Shown here in pieces: positions 32,976 to 43,314 of a stretch of 64,000 nt of DNA. The stretch is from Mesorhizobium sp. (lineage in GTDB: Bacteria > Pseudomonadota > Alphaproteobacteria > Rhizobiales > Rhizobiaceae): contig NZ_JAEULZ010000051.1 of the NCBI RefSeq assembly GCF_016793485.1, positions 1-64,000 of the forward strand. The letters run 5' to 3'. The first letter of the stretch is position 1. Every line of letters begins with the position of its first letter. The notes under the pieces were generated by a model. It did not search any database and was not told where the DNA came from. It saw only the letters and a list, made by a program, of their open reading frames with translations. The position numbers and the translations under genes were made by a program.

Positions 32976-35900
32976 CTATTCCGCGGCCAACTTCAACTGA
33001 GCGTCTGCTCTTGGCTCGTCGACCACACTCCGGCTCGGCAATCGCCAGCCCTTAACGATGCCGTAGACGGCCGGAATCACAACAAGGGTCAGGATCGTTG
33101 AAGAAATCATGCCGCCGATCATGGGCACGGCGATCCGCTGCATGACCTCCGATCCAGCACCCGTGCTCCACAGGATGGGCAACAAACCCGCCATGATGGC
33201 AACGACGGTCATCATTTTCGGCCGCACACGCTCGACAGCGCCGAACATGATTGCCTTGTTAAGATCCAACTTGCTTGAACTCCGCTTCTCGGCCTCACAG
33301 CTGGCCCTCGCTTCGCTCCACGCGTTGTCGAGATAGATCAGCATGATGACCCCGGTTTCGGCGGCCACGCCGGCGAGCGCAATGAAGCCCACCGCGACGG
33401 CGACCGACATGTTGAAGCCCAGCCACCACATCATCCAGATGCCGCCGACGATCGCGAAGGGCAGCGACAGCATGACGATCAGCGTCTCGGTTAGCGCGCG
33501 GAAGTTGAGGTAGAGCAGCAGGAAGATCAGTGCGAGCGTTAGCGGCACGACGATCTTCAGCCGCGCCTGGGCACGTTCGAGATATTCGAACTGCCCGCTC
33601 CAGGCGATCGAATAGCCCGGAGGCAGCTTTATCTCGGCGGCGACCGCCTGTTGCGCCTCGTTGACATAGCCGCCGAGATCGCGTCCGGCGATGTCGACGA
33701 AGATGTAGACTGCGAGCTGTCCGTTCTCGGTGCGGATCGAGGTCGCTCCGCGCGTGAGTTCGACCTTGGCCACTTCTCCTAGAGGTACGAAACCGCCGCC
33801 AGGCAGTGCGATCTGCACCTCGCGGGCGATCGCGCCCGGATCGCTCCTCAGCGCGCGTGGATAGCGGATGGCGACGCCATAGCGTTCGCGGCCTTCGACC
33901 GTGGACGTGATCACCTTTGCGCCGAGCGCCATGGAGATCACGTCTTGCACGTCGCCGATCGATAGTCCGTAGCGGCCCAAAGCCGCCCGGTCAGGCACGA
34001 TGTCGAGATAGTAACCTCCGATCACCCGCTCGGCATAGGCGCTGGACGTGCCGGGCACGGCCCTCAGCACTGCCTCGATCTGGCGCGCGACATTTTCCAT
34101 CTCGGCGAGGTCGTTACCGTAGACTTTGACCCCCACGGGCGTACGTATGCCCGTCGACAGCATGTCGATGCGGGCGCGGATCGGCATGGTCCAGGCGTTC
34201 GACACACCCGGAAACTGCAGCGCGGCGTCCATCTCGGTCTTGAGGCTTTCCGACGTGACTCCGGGCCGCCATTCCGATTTCGGCTTGAGGTTGATGATCG
34301 TCTCGAACATCTCGGTCGGCGCGGGATCGGTCGCGGTCTGCGCCCGGCCCGCCTTGCCGAAGACGGACTCGACTTCAGGGAACGACTTGATGATGCGGTC
34401 CTGCATCTGCATCAGTTCGGCAGCCTTGGTGACCGAGAGGCCCGGCAGCGTCGTCGGCATGTACATCAGCGTTCCCTCGTCGAGGTTCGGCATGAACTCG
34501 CTGCCGAGTTGGCGCGCCGGCCAAACCGTAACTGCAAGGGCGGCGATCGCGAGCAGGATAGTGAATGTCTTTGCCCTCAGCACGCCGGCGATGATCGGCC
34601 GGTAGAGCCCGATAAGCAGCCTGTTGAGTGGATTTCTGTGCTCTGGCACGATGCGGCCACGCACGAGCATCACCATCAAGGCGGGCACCAGCGTCACCGA
34701 GAGCAGCGCCGCGGCCGCCATGGCGAAGGTCTTGGTGAAGGCGAGCGGGCCGAACAGACGGCCTTCCTGACTTTCCAGCGTGAAGATCGGCAGGAACGAG
34801 ACGGTGATGATGAGCAGGCTGAAGAACAGCGCTGGTCCGACCTCGGCTGCTGCCTTGATCAAAACCTCGATGCGCGGCTTGCCCGGAGGCGCCCGTTCCA
34901 GATGCTTGTGGGCGTTCTCGATCATGACGATCGCCGCATCGATCATAGCGCCGATGGCGATCGCAATGCCGCCCAAGCTCATGATGTTGGAGCCGAGGCC
35001 AAGCAACTTCATAGCGGCAAAAGCCATCAGGATGCCGACGGGCAGCATGATGATGGCGACCAATGCGCTCCTCACATGAAGCAGGAACACGATGGTGACG
35101 AGGGCCACCACGATGCTCTCCTCCACCAGCGTCGACTTCAGGGTCTCGATCGCAGCGTTGATGAGTTCCGACCTATCGTAGACGGGCACTATCTCGGCAC
35201 CGCCTGGAAGGCTCCTTTCGATCTCGGCGAGGCTCTGCTTGGCATTCTCGATGACGGTCAGCGCGTTCGCGCCGACGCGCTGAAGCACGATGCCGCTCGC
35301 GACCTCGCCCTCGCCGTTTAGTTCGGCGATGCCGCGGCGCTCGTCAGGCACAATCTCGACCTTGGCAACGTCGCCGAGCCTGAGCGGTACGCCGCCGACC
35401 GACTTCAACGCGATGCTTTCGATGTCGGAGACACTCTTCAGATAGCCGCGTCCACGCACCATGAACTCGAACTCGGAGATTTCGACCGTGCGGCCGCCCG
35501 TGTCCATGTTGCTGGTGCGAACCGCTTCGCCGAGATCCGAAAGCGTCACGCCCTGGGCGCGCATCCGCGACGGATCGACGACGATCGAGTACTGCTTGAC
35601 GAAGCCGCCGACGCTTGCGACCTCGGACACGCCATCCGCCTTTGAGACTGCGAAGCGCACCACCCAGTCCTGCAGGGAACGGAGTTCCGCGAGAGACAAT
35701 TCCTTGGCAACGACCGCGTACTGGTAAACCCAGCCGACGCCTGTCGCGTCCGGTCCGAGCGCCGGGGAGACGCCGTCGGGCAGACGGCTGGCGGCCGCGT
35801 TCAGATATTCGAGCACCCGGCTCCGCGCCCAATAGGGATCGGTGCCGTCCTCGAAGATCACGTAGACGAAGGATACGCCGAAGAAGGAGAAACCGCGCAC

Positions 35901-36143
35901 CACCTTCGACCGTGGCACGGTCAGCATAGAGGTCGTAAGCGGATAGGTGACCTGGTCCTCGACGACTTGCGGGGCCTGGCCCGGATAATCAGTGAACACG
36001 ATGACCTGGACGTCGGAGAGGTCCGGTATGGCATCCAGCGGCAAGGTCTTGACCGCATAGACACCGGCGGCAGCGGCAAGTGCGGTCGCAAAGAATATGA
36101 GGATCAGATTTCGGGCGGACCAGGCAATGAGCTTGGCGATCAT
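32976..36143 (-). CDS. cusA: CusA/CzcA-family heavy-metal RND efflux pump
   Basis: 1055 residues, full length for HME-RND pumps: 12 membrane helices and two large periplasmic loops. The helix 4 motif GAMIDAAIVMIENAHKHLE (about residues 395-413) is the CusA form, typical of monovalent Cu(I)/Ag(I) export, rather than the CzcA form with paired Asp/Glu. It expels metal from the periplasm using the proton gradient with CusB and an outer-membrane channel. The start overlaps the cusB stop by 4 bases. No outer-membrane CusC is found in the window. Confidence 0.95.
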   Translation of the reverse strand: MIAKLIAWSARNLILIFFATALAAAAGVYAVKTLPLDAIPDLSDVQVIVFTDYPGQAPQVVEDQVTYPLTTSMLTVPRSKVVRGFSFFGVSFVYVIFEDGTDPYWARSRVLEYLNAAASRLPDGVSPALGPDATGVGWVYQYAVVAKELSLAELRSLQDWVVRFAVSKADGVSEVASVGGFVKQYSIVVDPSRMRAQGVTLSDLGEAVRTSNMDTGGRTVEISEFEFMVRGRGYLKSVSDIESIALKSVGGVPLRLGDVAKVEIVPDERRGIAELNGEGEVASGIVLQRVGANALTVIENAKQSLAEIERSLPGGAEIVPVYDRSELINAAIETLKSTLVEESIVVALVTIVFLLHVRSALVAIIMLPVGILMAFAAMKLLGLGSNIMSLGGIAIAIGAMIDAAIVMIENAHKHLERAPPGKPRIEVLIKAAAEVGPALFFSLLIITVSFLPIFTLESQEGRLFGPLAFTKTFAMAAAALLSVTLVPALMVMLVRGRIVPEHRNPLNRLLIGLYRPIIAGVLRAKTFTILLAIAALAVTVWPARQLGSEFMPNLDEGTLMYMPTTLPGLSVTKAAELMQMQDRIIKSFPEVESVFGKAGRAQTATDPAPTEMFETIINLKPKSEWRPGVTSESLKTEMDAALQFPGVSNAWTMPIRARIDMLSTGIRTPVGVKVYGNDLAEMENVARQIEAVLRAVPGTSSAYAERVIGGYYLDIVPDRAALGRYGLSIGDVQDVISMALGAKVITSTVEGRERYGVAIRYPRALRSDPGAIAREVQIALPGGGFVPLGEVAKVELTRGATSIRTENGQLAVYIFVDIAGRDLGGYVNEAQQAVAAEIKLPPGYSIAWSGQFEYLERAQARLKIVVPLTLALIFLLLYLNFRALTETLIVMLSLPFAIVGGIWMMWWLGFNMSVAVAVGFIALAGVAAETGVIMLIYLDNAWSEARASCEAEKRSSSKLDLNKAIMFGAVERVRPKMMTVVAIMAGLLPILWSTGAGSEVMQRIAVPMIGGMISSTILTLVVIPAVYGIVKGWRLPSRSVVDEPRADAQLKLAAE

Positions 36144-37591
36144 GGCTGCGCCTCAGCGGGCGTCAGCGCGCTGAGCGCGGCCTTCAAGTTGCTTTCGGCA
36201 TCGATCAGGAAGTTGGCCGAGACGACGACCTTTTCGCCTTCGACAAGGCCTTCCACGATCTCGGCCATGCCCTCGCCCCGCATGCCGACCTTCACGTTGC
36301 GTGGCTCGAAGCTGCCTTCGCCCTTGTCAACGATCACAACCTGGCGGTCGCCGGTGTCAATAACCGCGCTATCAGGCACGGTCACGACAGGATCGGTCCC
36401 ACCCGTCGCGATCTCCACCTCGGCATACATGTTGGTAAGCAGCAGCCCGTTGGCGTTTGGCAGTTCGATGCGAATCCTCGCGGTACGCGTCTGCTCCTGG
36501 ATTTCGGGATAGATCAGCCCGACCTTGCCCTCAAACACGTTGCCCGGGAGGCTGCGGATGCGCACAGTCGCCCTGTCCCCGACACGAACGGAACTCAACG
36601 CGTATTCCGGCACGTCGGCCATCACCCAGACGACTGAAACGTCGGCGATCCGGAACAAGGTCTGGCCCGCCTCCGCCATCATGCCGTCGACGGCCATCCG
36701 TTCGAGGACGACGCCGCTTCGCGGGGCCGTCAGCGCGACCGATATCGGCACTTTCTTGGTCTTCTCGATTTCCTCGATCGCCTCGACCGGGACGGCAAGA
36801 TTTTCGAGGCGTTGGAAACTTCCGCTAGCGGCTTTGCGTCCGCCACCGCTTTTCAGATCAGCAGCGTAGAGCGCTCCGGCAGCGGCGATTTCTTTGGCAT
36901 AAAAGCGCACGAGCGGCTGACCCCGCTCGATTACATCTCCTGTGGTGATGGCCGCCACCTCCTCGAGGAACGCCTCGGTGCGGATCGACACGACGCTGAC
37001 GCGGCGTTCGTCCAGCGTGACTGTGCCGGGAACCCGGACCGGACGTTTGATGGAGCCTTTGGTAGCCAGCGCTGTCTTCACGCCTGTGCGTTGCAGCTTC
37101 CCTGCCGATACCTTGACGGTCGACCCGTCGTCCGCCTCGCCGTCGAAGACGGGGATGTAGTCCATCCCCATGGAGTCTTTCTTGGGGGTCGGCGAGGTGT
37201 CCGGCAGTCCCATGGGATTTCGGTAGTAAAGTATCCTCCGGTCGCTCGGCGCCACCGCTTCGCCGCCGCCTGCTTTCATCTCGGGGCGAATCTCGAAGCT
37301 CACGTCTTCGCTCGCCAGGACCGCGACGAAATCCCGGCCATCCTCGGTGCGCTTCGGCGTCGACGAATAGGCGGGATCTCCATCGGGATGGCGGTAGTAG
37401 ATGACGGGACCGGAGGGAGCCGGATCGGCAGTCGTCGGCATCGGTTCCGCGTAGAGCGGGCGCCCGATGGTCGTCTCAATCATTTGCACGACGTCCGAGA
37501 CGGACAGATCTTGTTGTCCGGCCGAGTATCCGCCGGCGCCCGCCCCGGCCGCCAATACGGCGAGGGTCAGCAATGAACCGAACCTTTTCAT
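36140..37591 (-). CDS. cusB: CusB-type periplasmic adaptor (membrane fusion protein)
   Basis: 483 residues with an N-terminal signal/anchor. Two copies of a heavy-metal-binding domain precede the adaptor core: IYYRHPDGDPAYSSTPKRTE (about 68-87) and ILYYRNPMGLPDTSPTPKKD with MGMDYIPVF (about 119-150). A barrel-sandwich/lipoyl part and a beta-barrel domain follow (VWVMADVPEYALSSVRVGD). It joins CusA to the outer-membrane channel and hands over metal. The ATG overlaps the stop of the FixH-like gene. The first metal-binding copy lacks the usual Met pair and may be inactive. Confidence 0.93.
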   Translation of the reverse strand: MKRFGSLLTLAVLAAGAGAGGYSAGQQDLSVSDVVQMIETTIGRPLYAEPMPTTADPAPSGPVIYYRHPDGDPAYSSTPKRTEDGRDFVAVLASEDVSFEIRPEMKAGGGEAVAPSDRRILYYRNPMGLPDTSPTPKKDSMGMDYIPVFDGEADDGSTVKVSAGKLQRTGVKTALATKGSIKRPVRVPGTVTLDERRVSVVSIRTEAFLEEVAAITTGDVIERGQPLVRFYAKEIAAAGALYAADLKSGGGRKAASGSFQRLENLAVPVEAIEEIEKTKKVPISVALTAPRSGVVLERMAVDGMMAEAGQTLFRIADVSVVWVMADVPEYALSSVRVGDRATVRIRSLPGNVFEGKVGLIYPEIQEQTRTARIRIELPNANGLLLTNMYAEVEIATGGTDPVVTVPDSAVIDTGDRQVVIVDKGEGSFEPRNVKVGMRGEGMAEIVEGLVEGEKVVVSANFLIDAESNLKAALSALTPAEAQP

Positions 37592-37989
37592 TGGACGGCC
37601 TTGAATTCCAGGCGGCGCTCGACCGTTTCGGTCTCACCCTGGACCTTCGCTGCGATGGAGAAGCGCCAGCCTCCCGCCATCATGAGGTTTGTCTTGAAGC
37701 GATAGATGCCAGGCTTCTCGGATGGCAGTGCCTCGACGGGCGCCGCCATCGTCTCCATCCCGTCCGGAGCCATGTCCATTCTGGTGGCGAATACGACAGC
37801 GTTGTTCACCGGAGCGCCTGTCCCCTTGTCGAGGAGCCTGACGGCGACGATGGCGCCGTCCCCTTCCTTGATCTCGTTCTCAACGAGCTGGAATTCGTAG
37901 TCCTCTTGCGCTGCTTTGGCCGCCTGGAAAGCTACGATGCAGGACGCGAGCGCCAGCATTGCTGAGCGAAGTGCGAGTTTCGATTTCAT
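37588..37989 (-). CDS. FixH/YtkA-like exported protein
   Basis: 133 residues from the ATG at 37989, with a signal peptide ending near AKAA. The body is an immunoglobulin-like domain of the YtkA/FixH type: VENEIKEGDGAIVAVRLLDK, then FATRMDMAPDGMETM and MMAGGWRF. The Met-rich segment MDMAPDGMETMA could bind copper. It is the second gene of the operon cys-rich protein, FixH-like, cusB, cusA, small peptide. It may stand in for the missing CusF chaperone (inference). Confidence 0.8.
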   Translation of the reverse strand: MKSKLALRSAMLALASCIVAFQAAKAAQEDYEFQLVENEIKEGDGAIVAVRLLDKGTGAPVNNAVVFATRMDMAPDGMETMAAPVEALPSEKPGIYRFKTNLMMAGGWRFSIAAKVQGETETVERRLEFKAVQ

Positions 37990-38113
37990 GTTCAAGAATC
38001 CCGACTGTCATTGACCGTGCCTGCGCACGGCATTGGGCATGGCAGACACCACGCGGCCTCACCCGTGCAGCATTCAGCCGCACGGGTTCCGGCGCCAAAG
38101 GCGCCTATGACAG

Positions 38114-38461
38114 TCAGGCTTTGGGTGGTCTTGGCGGCGGTTCGCCGATAAGCGAGGGAAAAATCACGTCTCTGCCATTCAGGAAGTCGTCTCCGATCGG
38201 CGCAAGGAGAAAGAAGGAAAACGTTTCGGCAAGCGGGGCGCTGACCATCCCCGACACGCACAAAACAGCCAACGGGCAATCCTTGCCGCAGTCCGGCACC
38301 ATCGACTTGCCATCCGGGCAGCAAGGCATGTCGTCTTGCATGATGGACAAAGCTGGCCCGGCGGCAGCAGCACCCGAAGGCGAAGCTCCAAAAGGTGCAA
38401 AGGCCAGCCCGAATACGGCCAGCAACAAAAGCATCCTTCCGAAACCGAACGAACTCGTCAT
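38114..38461 (-). CDS. Small exported Cys-rich protein, first gene of the cus operon
   Basis: 115 residues with a signal sequence (about 8-35). The mature part has DMPCCPDGKSMVPDCGKDCPLA, five cysteines within 21 residues, a likely metal site. The C-terminus is hydrophobic then Pro-rich. It is followed, after 124 bp, by the FixH-like gene in the same direction. I do not recognise a named family; DUF2946-type copper-island proteins are similar in size and layout. Confidence 0.7.
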   Translation of the reverse strand: MTSSFGFGRMLLLLAVFGLAFAPFGASPSGAAAAGPALSIMQDDMPCCPDGKSMVPDCGKDCPLAVLCVSGMVSAPLAETFSFFLLAPIGDDFLNGRDVIFPSLIGEPPPRPPKA

Positions 38462-38579
38462 CGATCACATTTTGGCACAGGAAGCCACCGGACGATAGTG
38501 TTTCCGGGATTTGTGACCTTCTTGTGAGACGGCCCACAAGGCGTCGGTACGCGACCTGACAGTAAATGGCACGCGCAAG

Positions 38580-38745
38580 CAATCAGCGTGGTTACGATGG
38601 CCCAGGGGGCGAGCATGCCGTCGTCCGGACCATACGGGACGCCGCGCCCGACATAGTCCTCGAACCGGATACCGTTCAGCTCCTCGAACGGCACGGCCGA
38701 CCTGGAAAAATCCGTCTACGAACCTTCGCGATCCCAATCCTAGCA
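38580..38745 (-). pseudogene. Fragment of a glycoamylase-like gene
   Basis: Minus-strand frames give FEELNGIRFEDYVGRGVPYG, then PDDGMLAPWAIVTTL, closely matching the intact protein at 14033-15337 (FELNGIRRAFDDYIGRGVPYG, PDDGTLAPWAVVASL). Upstream residues continue with frame changes. Only about 40-55 codons of 434 remain, between the cus and buf operons. Confidence 0.75.
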
Positions 38746-38751
38746 TTCATT

Positions 38752-39255
38752 TCACCGCATTATGAGCCGCCCGATCCAATAGTCGAGCGAGAATCGACCT
38801 GGTCCCCAGGCCATTATGCCTAGCGCCATGGCCGCCCACGTGACATGGATCGGCCAACCGCTTGGAACCGTGAGCTGTATGACAATCGTCATGATAAGAA
38901 GTCCCAAGGCAGCGAACCGAGAAAAAAGGCCGAACACGAGCATGATCGGTAACAGGATTTCAGCGAGGCCGGACGCAAATGCCATCATCCCAGGGGCCGG
39001 GAACGGATAGGGACCGCCTGGGAGGTGCAAGCGAAACTCCGAACTGAAGAGAAAGACCGCGACGTCGTTCAACTGCAGGAAGCCGTCCCATTTGTTGACG
39101 CCTGAACGCCAAAACGGCACCGCGAGGCCAAAACGCAAGGCGAATTGGGTGAGGGACGGTTGGGCAATGGCCCGAATGATGGCGGTTGCCCGTTCACCAA
39201 CATCGACGATCCAGCTCTGACCGTTGTCGTCGACAAGCCGTGGTTCACTAGCCAT
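38752..39255 (-). CDS. BufD-type DoxX membrane protein
   Basis: 167 residues from the ATG at 39255 (GGAGG upstream). Four membrane segments: about 40-55 (FALRFGLAVPFWRSGVNKWDG), 83-105, 110-130 and 140-160. DoxX-family proteins close many bufferin operons, probably to support maturation or export. Here it starts 4 bases after the bufC stop, in the operon order bufA-bufB-bufC-DoxX. Confidence 0.88.
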   Translation of the reverse strand: MASEPRLVDDNGQSWIVDVGERATAIIRAIAQPSLTQFALRFGLAVPFWRSGVNKWDGFLQLNDVAVFLFSSEFRLHLPGGPYPFPAPGMMAFASGLAEILLPIMLVFGLFSRFAALGLLIMTIVIQLTVPSGWPIHVTWAAMALGIMAWGPGRFSLDYWIGRLIMR

Positions 39256-39259
39256 CCTG

Positions 39260-40060
39260 TCATCCTCCGAACTTGACGTCGCTGAATGCACCCGCCGCCA
39301 GAATTCCGGCAATGTTGGCCGGGAGGTCGAATGATGGGCTGTCTGCCAACGCCGCAGATGCGGCAGCGCCCAGTGGTTCGCCCGACATCAGATGCGTGAG
39401 AAAGACCGCGCCGCCGGGTGGGAGGTGCCTGACGACGACTTCAAGCTTGGGTCTCGTCACCAAAGCATCCTCCGGATCGGCCGCCTCGATCTGACCGAAA
39501 GGATCTCTGCCGCGGTTCGCTGAGAAAATCGTGACCGCAGGATAGCGTGAGCGGACGATGCGCATGGCCGGGTGGGGTAACAAGATGGTGTTGCCCAAAT
39601 GCTCTGGCGGGATCGGCGCGAAAGCCTGCGGCGCCAACGGCTCGGCGTCGGCGGCGTGATACGCATCGAGCCACGCCCGCTCGATCCGAGCCACATCAGC
39701 CAGCCACGGCAGCGATTGTGCGTATTCGTAACGTTCGATGAAATCGGGAAAGTCGCGGCCATATTCGAACAGGAGGGGCGAGACCGGCGGCGTTGCGCGC
39801 ACATGAAAACGCGCCATCGCTCGGAAGAAATCCGTCCCGGTGATGCGCTGTGTGGCTGGAAAGACAGCCGCCAGTGCATTGATAAGACTGGCTGTGACAT
39901 TGTTGCGATAGACATTGTAGCGCTTCGTCGCCGCCTTGCCATGGGGCCCGGCGACTGCGGCCGGCGTCACGCGGCCGGGATCGAGCAGCGCCGGAGCAAA
40001 GGACTCGGCGTAAGAAGATTGGACGCTGCGATCGAGTTCGCGCAATTCAGCGGGAAGCAC
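39260..40060 (-). CDS. bufC: BufC/HvfC-type partner protein (DUF2063)
   Basis: 266 residues. The N-terminal domain contains [20 protein letters not shown] and [20 protein letters not shown], the family once called putative DNA-binding domain (DUF2063). In bufferin and MbnC/TglI-like systems this partner holds the peptide leader and positions it at the MNIO enzyme. The start overlaps the end of bufB by 14 bases, indicating tight coupling. A 28-bp scrap of a paralogue lies at 13465-13492. Confidence 0.9.
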   Translation of the reverse strand: MLPAELRELDRSVQSSYAESFAPALLDPGRVTPAAVAGPHGKAATKRYNVYRNNVTASLINALAAVFPATQRITGTDFFRAMARFHVRATPPVSPLLFEYGRDFPDFIERYEYAQSLPWLADVARIERAWLDAYHAADAEPLAPQAFAPIPPEHLGNTILLPHPAMRIVRSRYPAVTIFSANRGRDPFGQIEAADPEDALVTRPKLEVVVRHLPPGGAVFLTHLMSGEPLGAAASAALADSPSFDLPANIAGILAAGAFSDVKFGG

Positions 40061-40973
40061 GGATTTTTTCCTGCGTGAAGGTGCGCGCGTGGCGGTCGAG
40101 GATTGCCTGAGCCGCAGCGGCTTCGGCGCGAAGCACCGGCCAATCTGGGATGTCGCTGTCCCACTCGATCAGCGTCGGCATTGGCCCGCAACGGCCGATT
40201 ACGAGATCGTAGAGTTTCCAGACCGCATCCGCAACCGGACCGTCGTGGCTATCGATCAGCAGAAGGTCACCCTCGTCATCTGTTTGCCGCGCATGCCCAG
40301 CCAAGTGAATTTCCCCGACCTGGTCGAGCGGAAAGGCTGCGAGATAAGCCAGCGGCGAGTAGCCATGATTCGTTGCCGAGACAAAGACGTTGCTCACGTC
40401 GAGCAGGAGCCCGCAGCCCGTTCTCCGGGCGATTTCGCGAATGAAACCAGTCTCGCTCATCGTCGATTCCGGGAAGACGACATAGGTCGACGGGTTCTCC
40501 AGAAGGATCGGACGTCCGATCGCCACCTGCACTTCGTCGATGTGATCGGCGACGCGCGCAAGCGTTGCCTGGGTATAGGGCAATGGCAGCAGATCGTTGA
40601 AAAATGTGGTGTCGTGGGTCGACCAGGCCAGGTGCTCTGAAACAAGTGTCGGCTCGTAGCGGTCGACGAGCGCCTTGAAACGCGCGAGATGAGTTTTGTC
40701 TATAGGCTGCGGGCCGCCGATCGACATGCACACGCCGTGCAGCGACACAGGGTGGTCGCGGCGGATGCGGGTCAGGGCATCGTGGGGAGGCCCGCCGGCG
40801 CCCATGTAGTTTTCGGCGTGAACCTCGAAGAAGCCTTCCTGTTTCCCCTCGTCCAGAATCGCTGGCAGATGCTCATGCTTGAAGCTGGTGCCGGCTAGGC
40901 CGGCAATCGGATGTGCCGGAAAGCGCGAGGTTGCCGACGCCGGTGTGGCACGGTAAGTAACCAGATCGTTCAT
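40047..40973 (-). CDS. bufB: BufB, multinuclear non-heme iron oxidative enzyme (MNIO, DUF692)
   Basis: 308 residues with a TIM-barrel fold. Metal ligands of the MNIO family are visible: H79 (SLHGV), E113-H114 (VSEHLAWS), E159 (ILLENPST), D192/N195 ([10 protein letters not shown]), H223 and H227 (EIHLAGHA), and D241/H243 (IDSHDGPV). The conserved [14 protein letters not shown] is at about 48-61. In bufferin maturation the enzyme converts cysteines of BufA to thiooxazole-type heterocycles using O2. It starts 37 bp after the precursor gene. Confidence 0.93.
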   Translation of the reverse strand: MNDLVTYRATPASATSRFPAHPIAGLAGTSFKHEHLPAILDEGKQEGFFEVHAENYMGAGGPPHDALTRIRRDHPVSLHGVCMSIGGPQPIDKTHLARFKALVDRYEPTLVSEHLAWSTHDTTFFNDLLPLPYTQATLARVADHIDEVQVAIGRPILLENPSTYVVFPESTMSETGFIREIARRTGCGLLLDVSNVFVSATNHGYSPLAYLAAFPLDQVGEIHLAGHARQTDDEGDLLLIDSHDGPVADAVWKLYDLVIGRCGPMPTLIEWDSDIPDWPVLRAEAAAAQAILDRHARTFTQEKIRASR

Positions 40974-41010
40974 CGCCTCCTCCTTCGCTTTCCGGCGCTT
41001 CGATTTTTGC

Positions 41011-41334
41011 TTACGCGGGGACGTCGCGCGTCAGCGGCTCAGGCGAGCCCTGGCGGTCGCCCGGTACCTTGATCGAGGCGCAGGTGCCGCCCGCAACGAA
41101 CGACCAGGCATTGCCCTGGAAATCGACCGTCGAAGTGCCCTGGCAAGTAGTGCCGGGTCCTGCCGCGCAGTCGTTCATGCCAGCAAGAGAAACGCCGTAG
41201 CACTTCTCCTTGCCAGACTCCATTGCCGCCTTTCCTTCCGCTTCCGTCAGGGGCGCCGCACTCGCGAAAGACGCGAGCGCGGTTGCGACCGCGCCAGCCA
41301 GGACAGAAGTGCTTACAGTCGATCTCATAGACAT
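41011..41334 (-). CDS. bufA: BufA1-type bufferin precursor (DUF2282)
   Basis: 107 residues from the ATG at 41334 (GGAGG eight bases before). A signal peptide ends near ASFASA (residue 26). The core has the four conserved cysteines of bufferin 1: [11 protein letters not shown] (C45), NDCAAGPG (C56), TTCQGTS (C64) and GGTCASIK (C85). Bufferins are exported copper-binding RiPPs that protect against Cu stress. It is the first gene of the operon, with a matching ECF-type promoter upstream. Confidence 0.93.
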   Translation of the reverse strand: MSMRSTVSTSVLAGAVATALASFASAAPLTEAEGKAAMESGKEKCYGVSLAGMNDCAAGPGTTCQGTSTVDFQGNAWSFVAGGTCASIKVPGDRQGSPEPLTRDVPA

Positions 41335-41392
41335 GACATGATCCTCCAATTGGGGGTGTTTCGCACGCAGATTGCGGCGTGCGTGACAGATA

Positions 41393-41419
41393 ATTCGGCC
41401 GAAACGGGCTGCGGGTTAC
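41393..41419 (-). promoter_or_regulatory. ECF (SigF-type) promoter of the buf operon
   Basis: Minus strand: GTAACC (41414-41419), 16 bp, CGAAT (41393-41397), about 58 bases before bufA. This equals the known promoter pattern of SigF/NrsF-controlled genes in Caulobacter (GTAACC-16-CGAA). Confidence 0.8.
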
Positions 41420-41470
41420 GCAGCCCCAACACACGGTTTCGTGATCTCGGCTCCTCTGAACGCGCGGAGC

Positions 41471-41496
41471 GTAACTTTCGCCATCGGCCATCGAAT
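41471..41496 (+). promoter_or_regulatory. Possible ECF promoter of nrsF (15-bp spacer)
   Basis: GTAACT (41471-41476), 15 bp, CGAAT (41492-41496), 22 bases before nrsF. One base shorter in the spacer than the buf promoter on the other strand, so weaker support. Confidence 0.45.
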
Positions 41497-41518
41497 TAGC
41501 GCGAAGAAGGCTCGTGGA

Positions 41519-42160
41519 ATGACGATGGACACAATCAGGCTCATCGAAATGCTTGCCGGAGACAAACGGCAGTGGCCGCCTGACCCTACCTTCGCCTTGC
41601 GAAGAGCGACAGGCCTTGCGATCGCACTTGCGGCAGCCATCATCTTCCTGACGCTCAGCATCAGGCCCGATCTGGCTATTGTCGCCAAGACACCGGGGTT
41701 TGCGTGGAAGCTCGCCGCAACGGTGTCGCTGGGGGTGAGCGCATTCGGCCTGGTCTTGCGGGTGTCTCGACCGGGGGACGAATGGCGCCTGGCGGCTGCA
41801 AATCTGACGGTTGCGCCTATGGTGCTCGCGATGGGGATTGCCTCCGACTTCCTTCCACGGTCGGCGATTCTGTCCTCCGTATCGACCAATCCAAACGGTT
41901 TCGTGTGTCTCGCCAGCATCGTTTTAGCTGGCCTTGCCCCCTTTGGTATCATCGTTGCTGCGCTGCGGCAGGGGGCACCAACAAATCCGGCCTTGGCGGG
42001 GGCGGTCGCGGGACTTTTGGCAGGCGGCATAGCTGCCACCTTCTTCATTGCTCACTGCGTGAGCGATTCATTACTGTTCGTGGCCACGTGGTACACGTTG
42101 GCCAGCGTGACACTGGCTGCGCTGGGTGCGGCGGTCGCTCTTCGACTGGTCCGTTGGTAA
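41519..42160 (+). CDS. NrsF-type anti-sigma factor (DUF1109)
   Basis: 213 residues; ATG at 41519 or 41525. After a cytoplasmic start with the family hallmark RQWPPDPTFALRRA there are six membrane helices. NrsF proteins hold a SigF-type ECF sigma factor at the inner membrane until a metal or redox signal arrives. It is divergent from the buf operon, but no sigma gene is adjacent upstream, where one is normally found; a broken merA follows its stop. Confidence 0.88.
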   Translation: MTMDTIRLIEMLAGDKRQWPPDPTFALRRATGLAIALAAAIIFLTLSIRPDLAIVAKTPGFAWKLAATVSLGVSAFGLVLRVSRPGDEWRLAAANLTVAPMVLAMGIASDFLPRSAILSSVSTNPNGFVCLASIVLAGLAPFGIIVAALRQGAPTNPALAGAVAGLLAGGIAATFFIAHCVSDSLLFVATWYTLASVTLAALGAAVALRLVRW

Positions 42161-42169
42161 AACCGGAAC

Positions 42170-43026
<857 letters not shown>

Positions 43027-43314
43027 ATCTTAGATATCTGGATCGAGCGACGGATGGAGTTGGTGTGAGAAGTCAGCTGTTCCTGACGGGGCCCAGTTCA
43101 GACGGGCTACAGACCATCTGATTGACGGCACGCCATTGCCCGGTGGAAATGCTCCCAGCCCGCCCGACCACCTGTCGCAAAGGGGGATCACAAAACAGTG
43201 ACCTCTCGCATGTCGCGCGACCGAACCCTTTTTCCCTAGTGACGCCTCTATAGGGCAACATGCAGTCTATTGTTCCGTGACCGAGCTTTAACGCAGCAGC
43301 AAAGGGAGCGCTCC

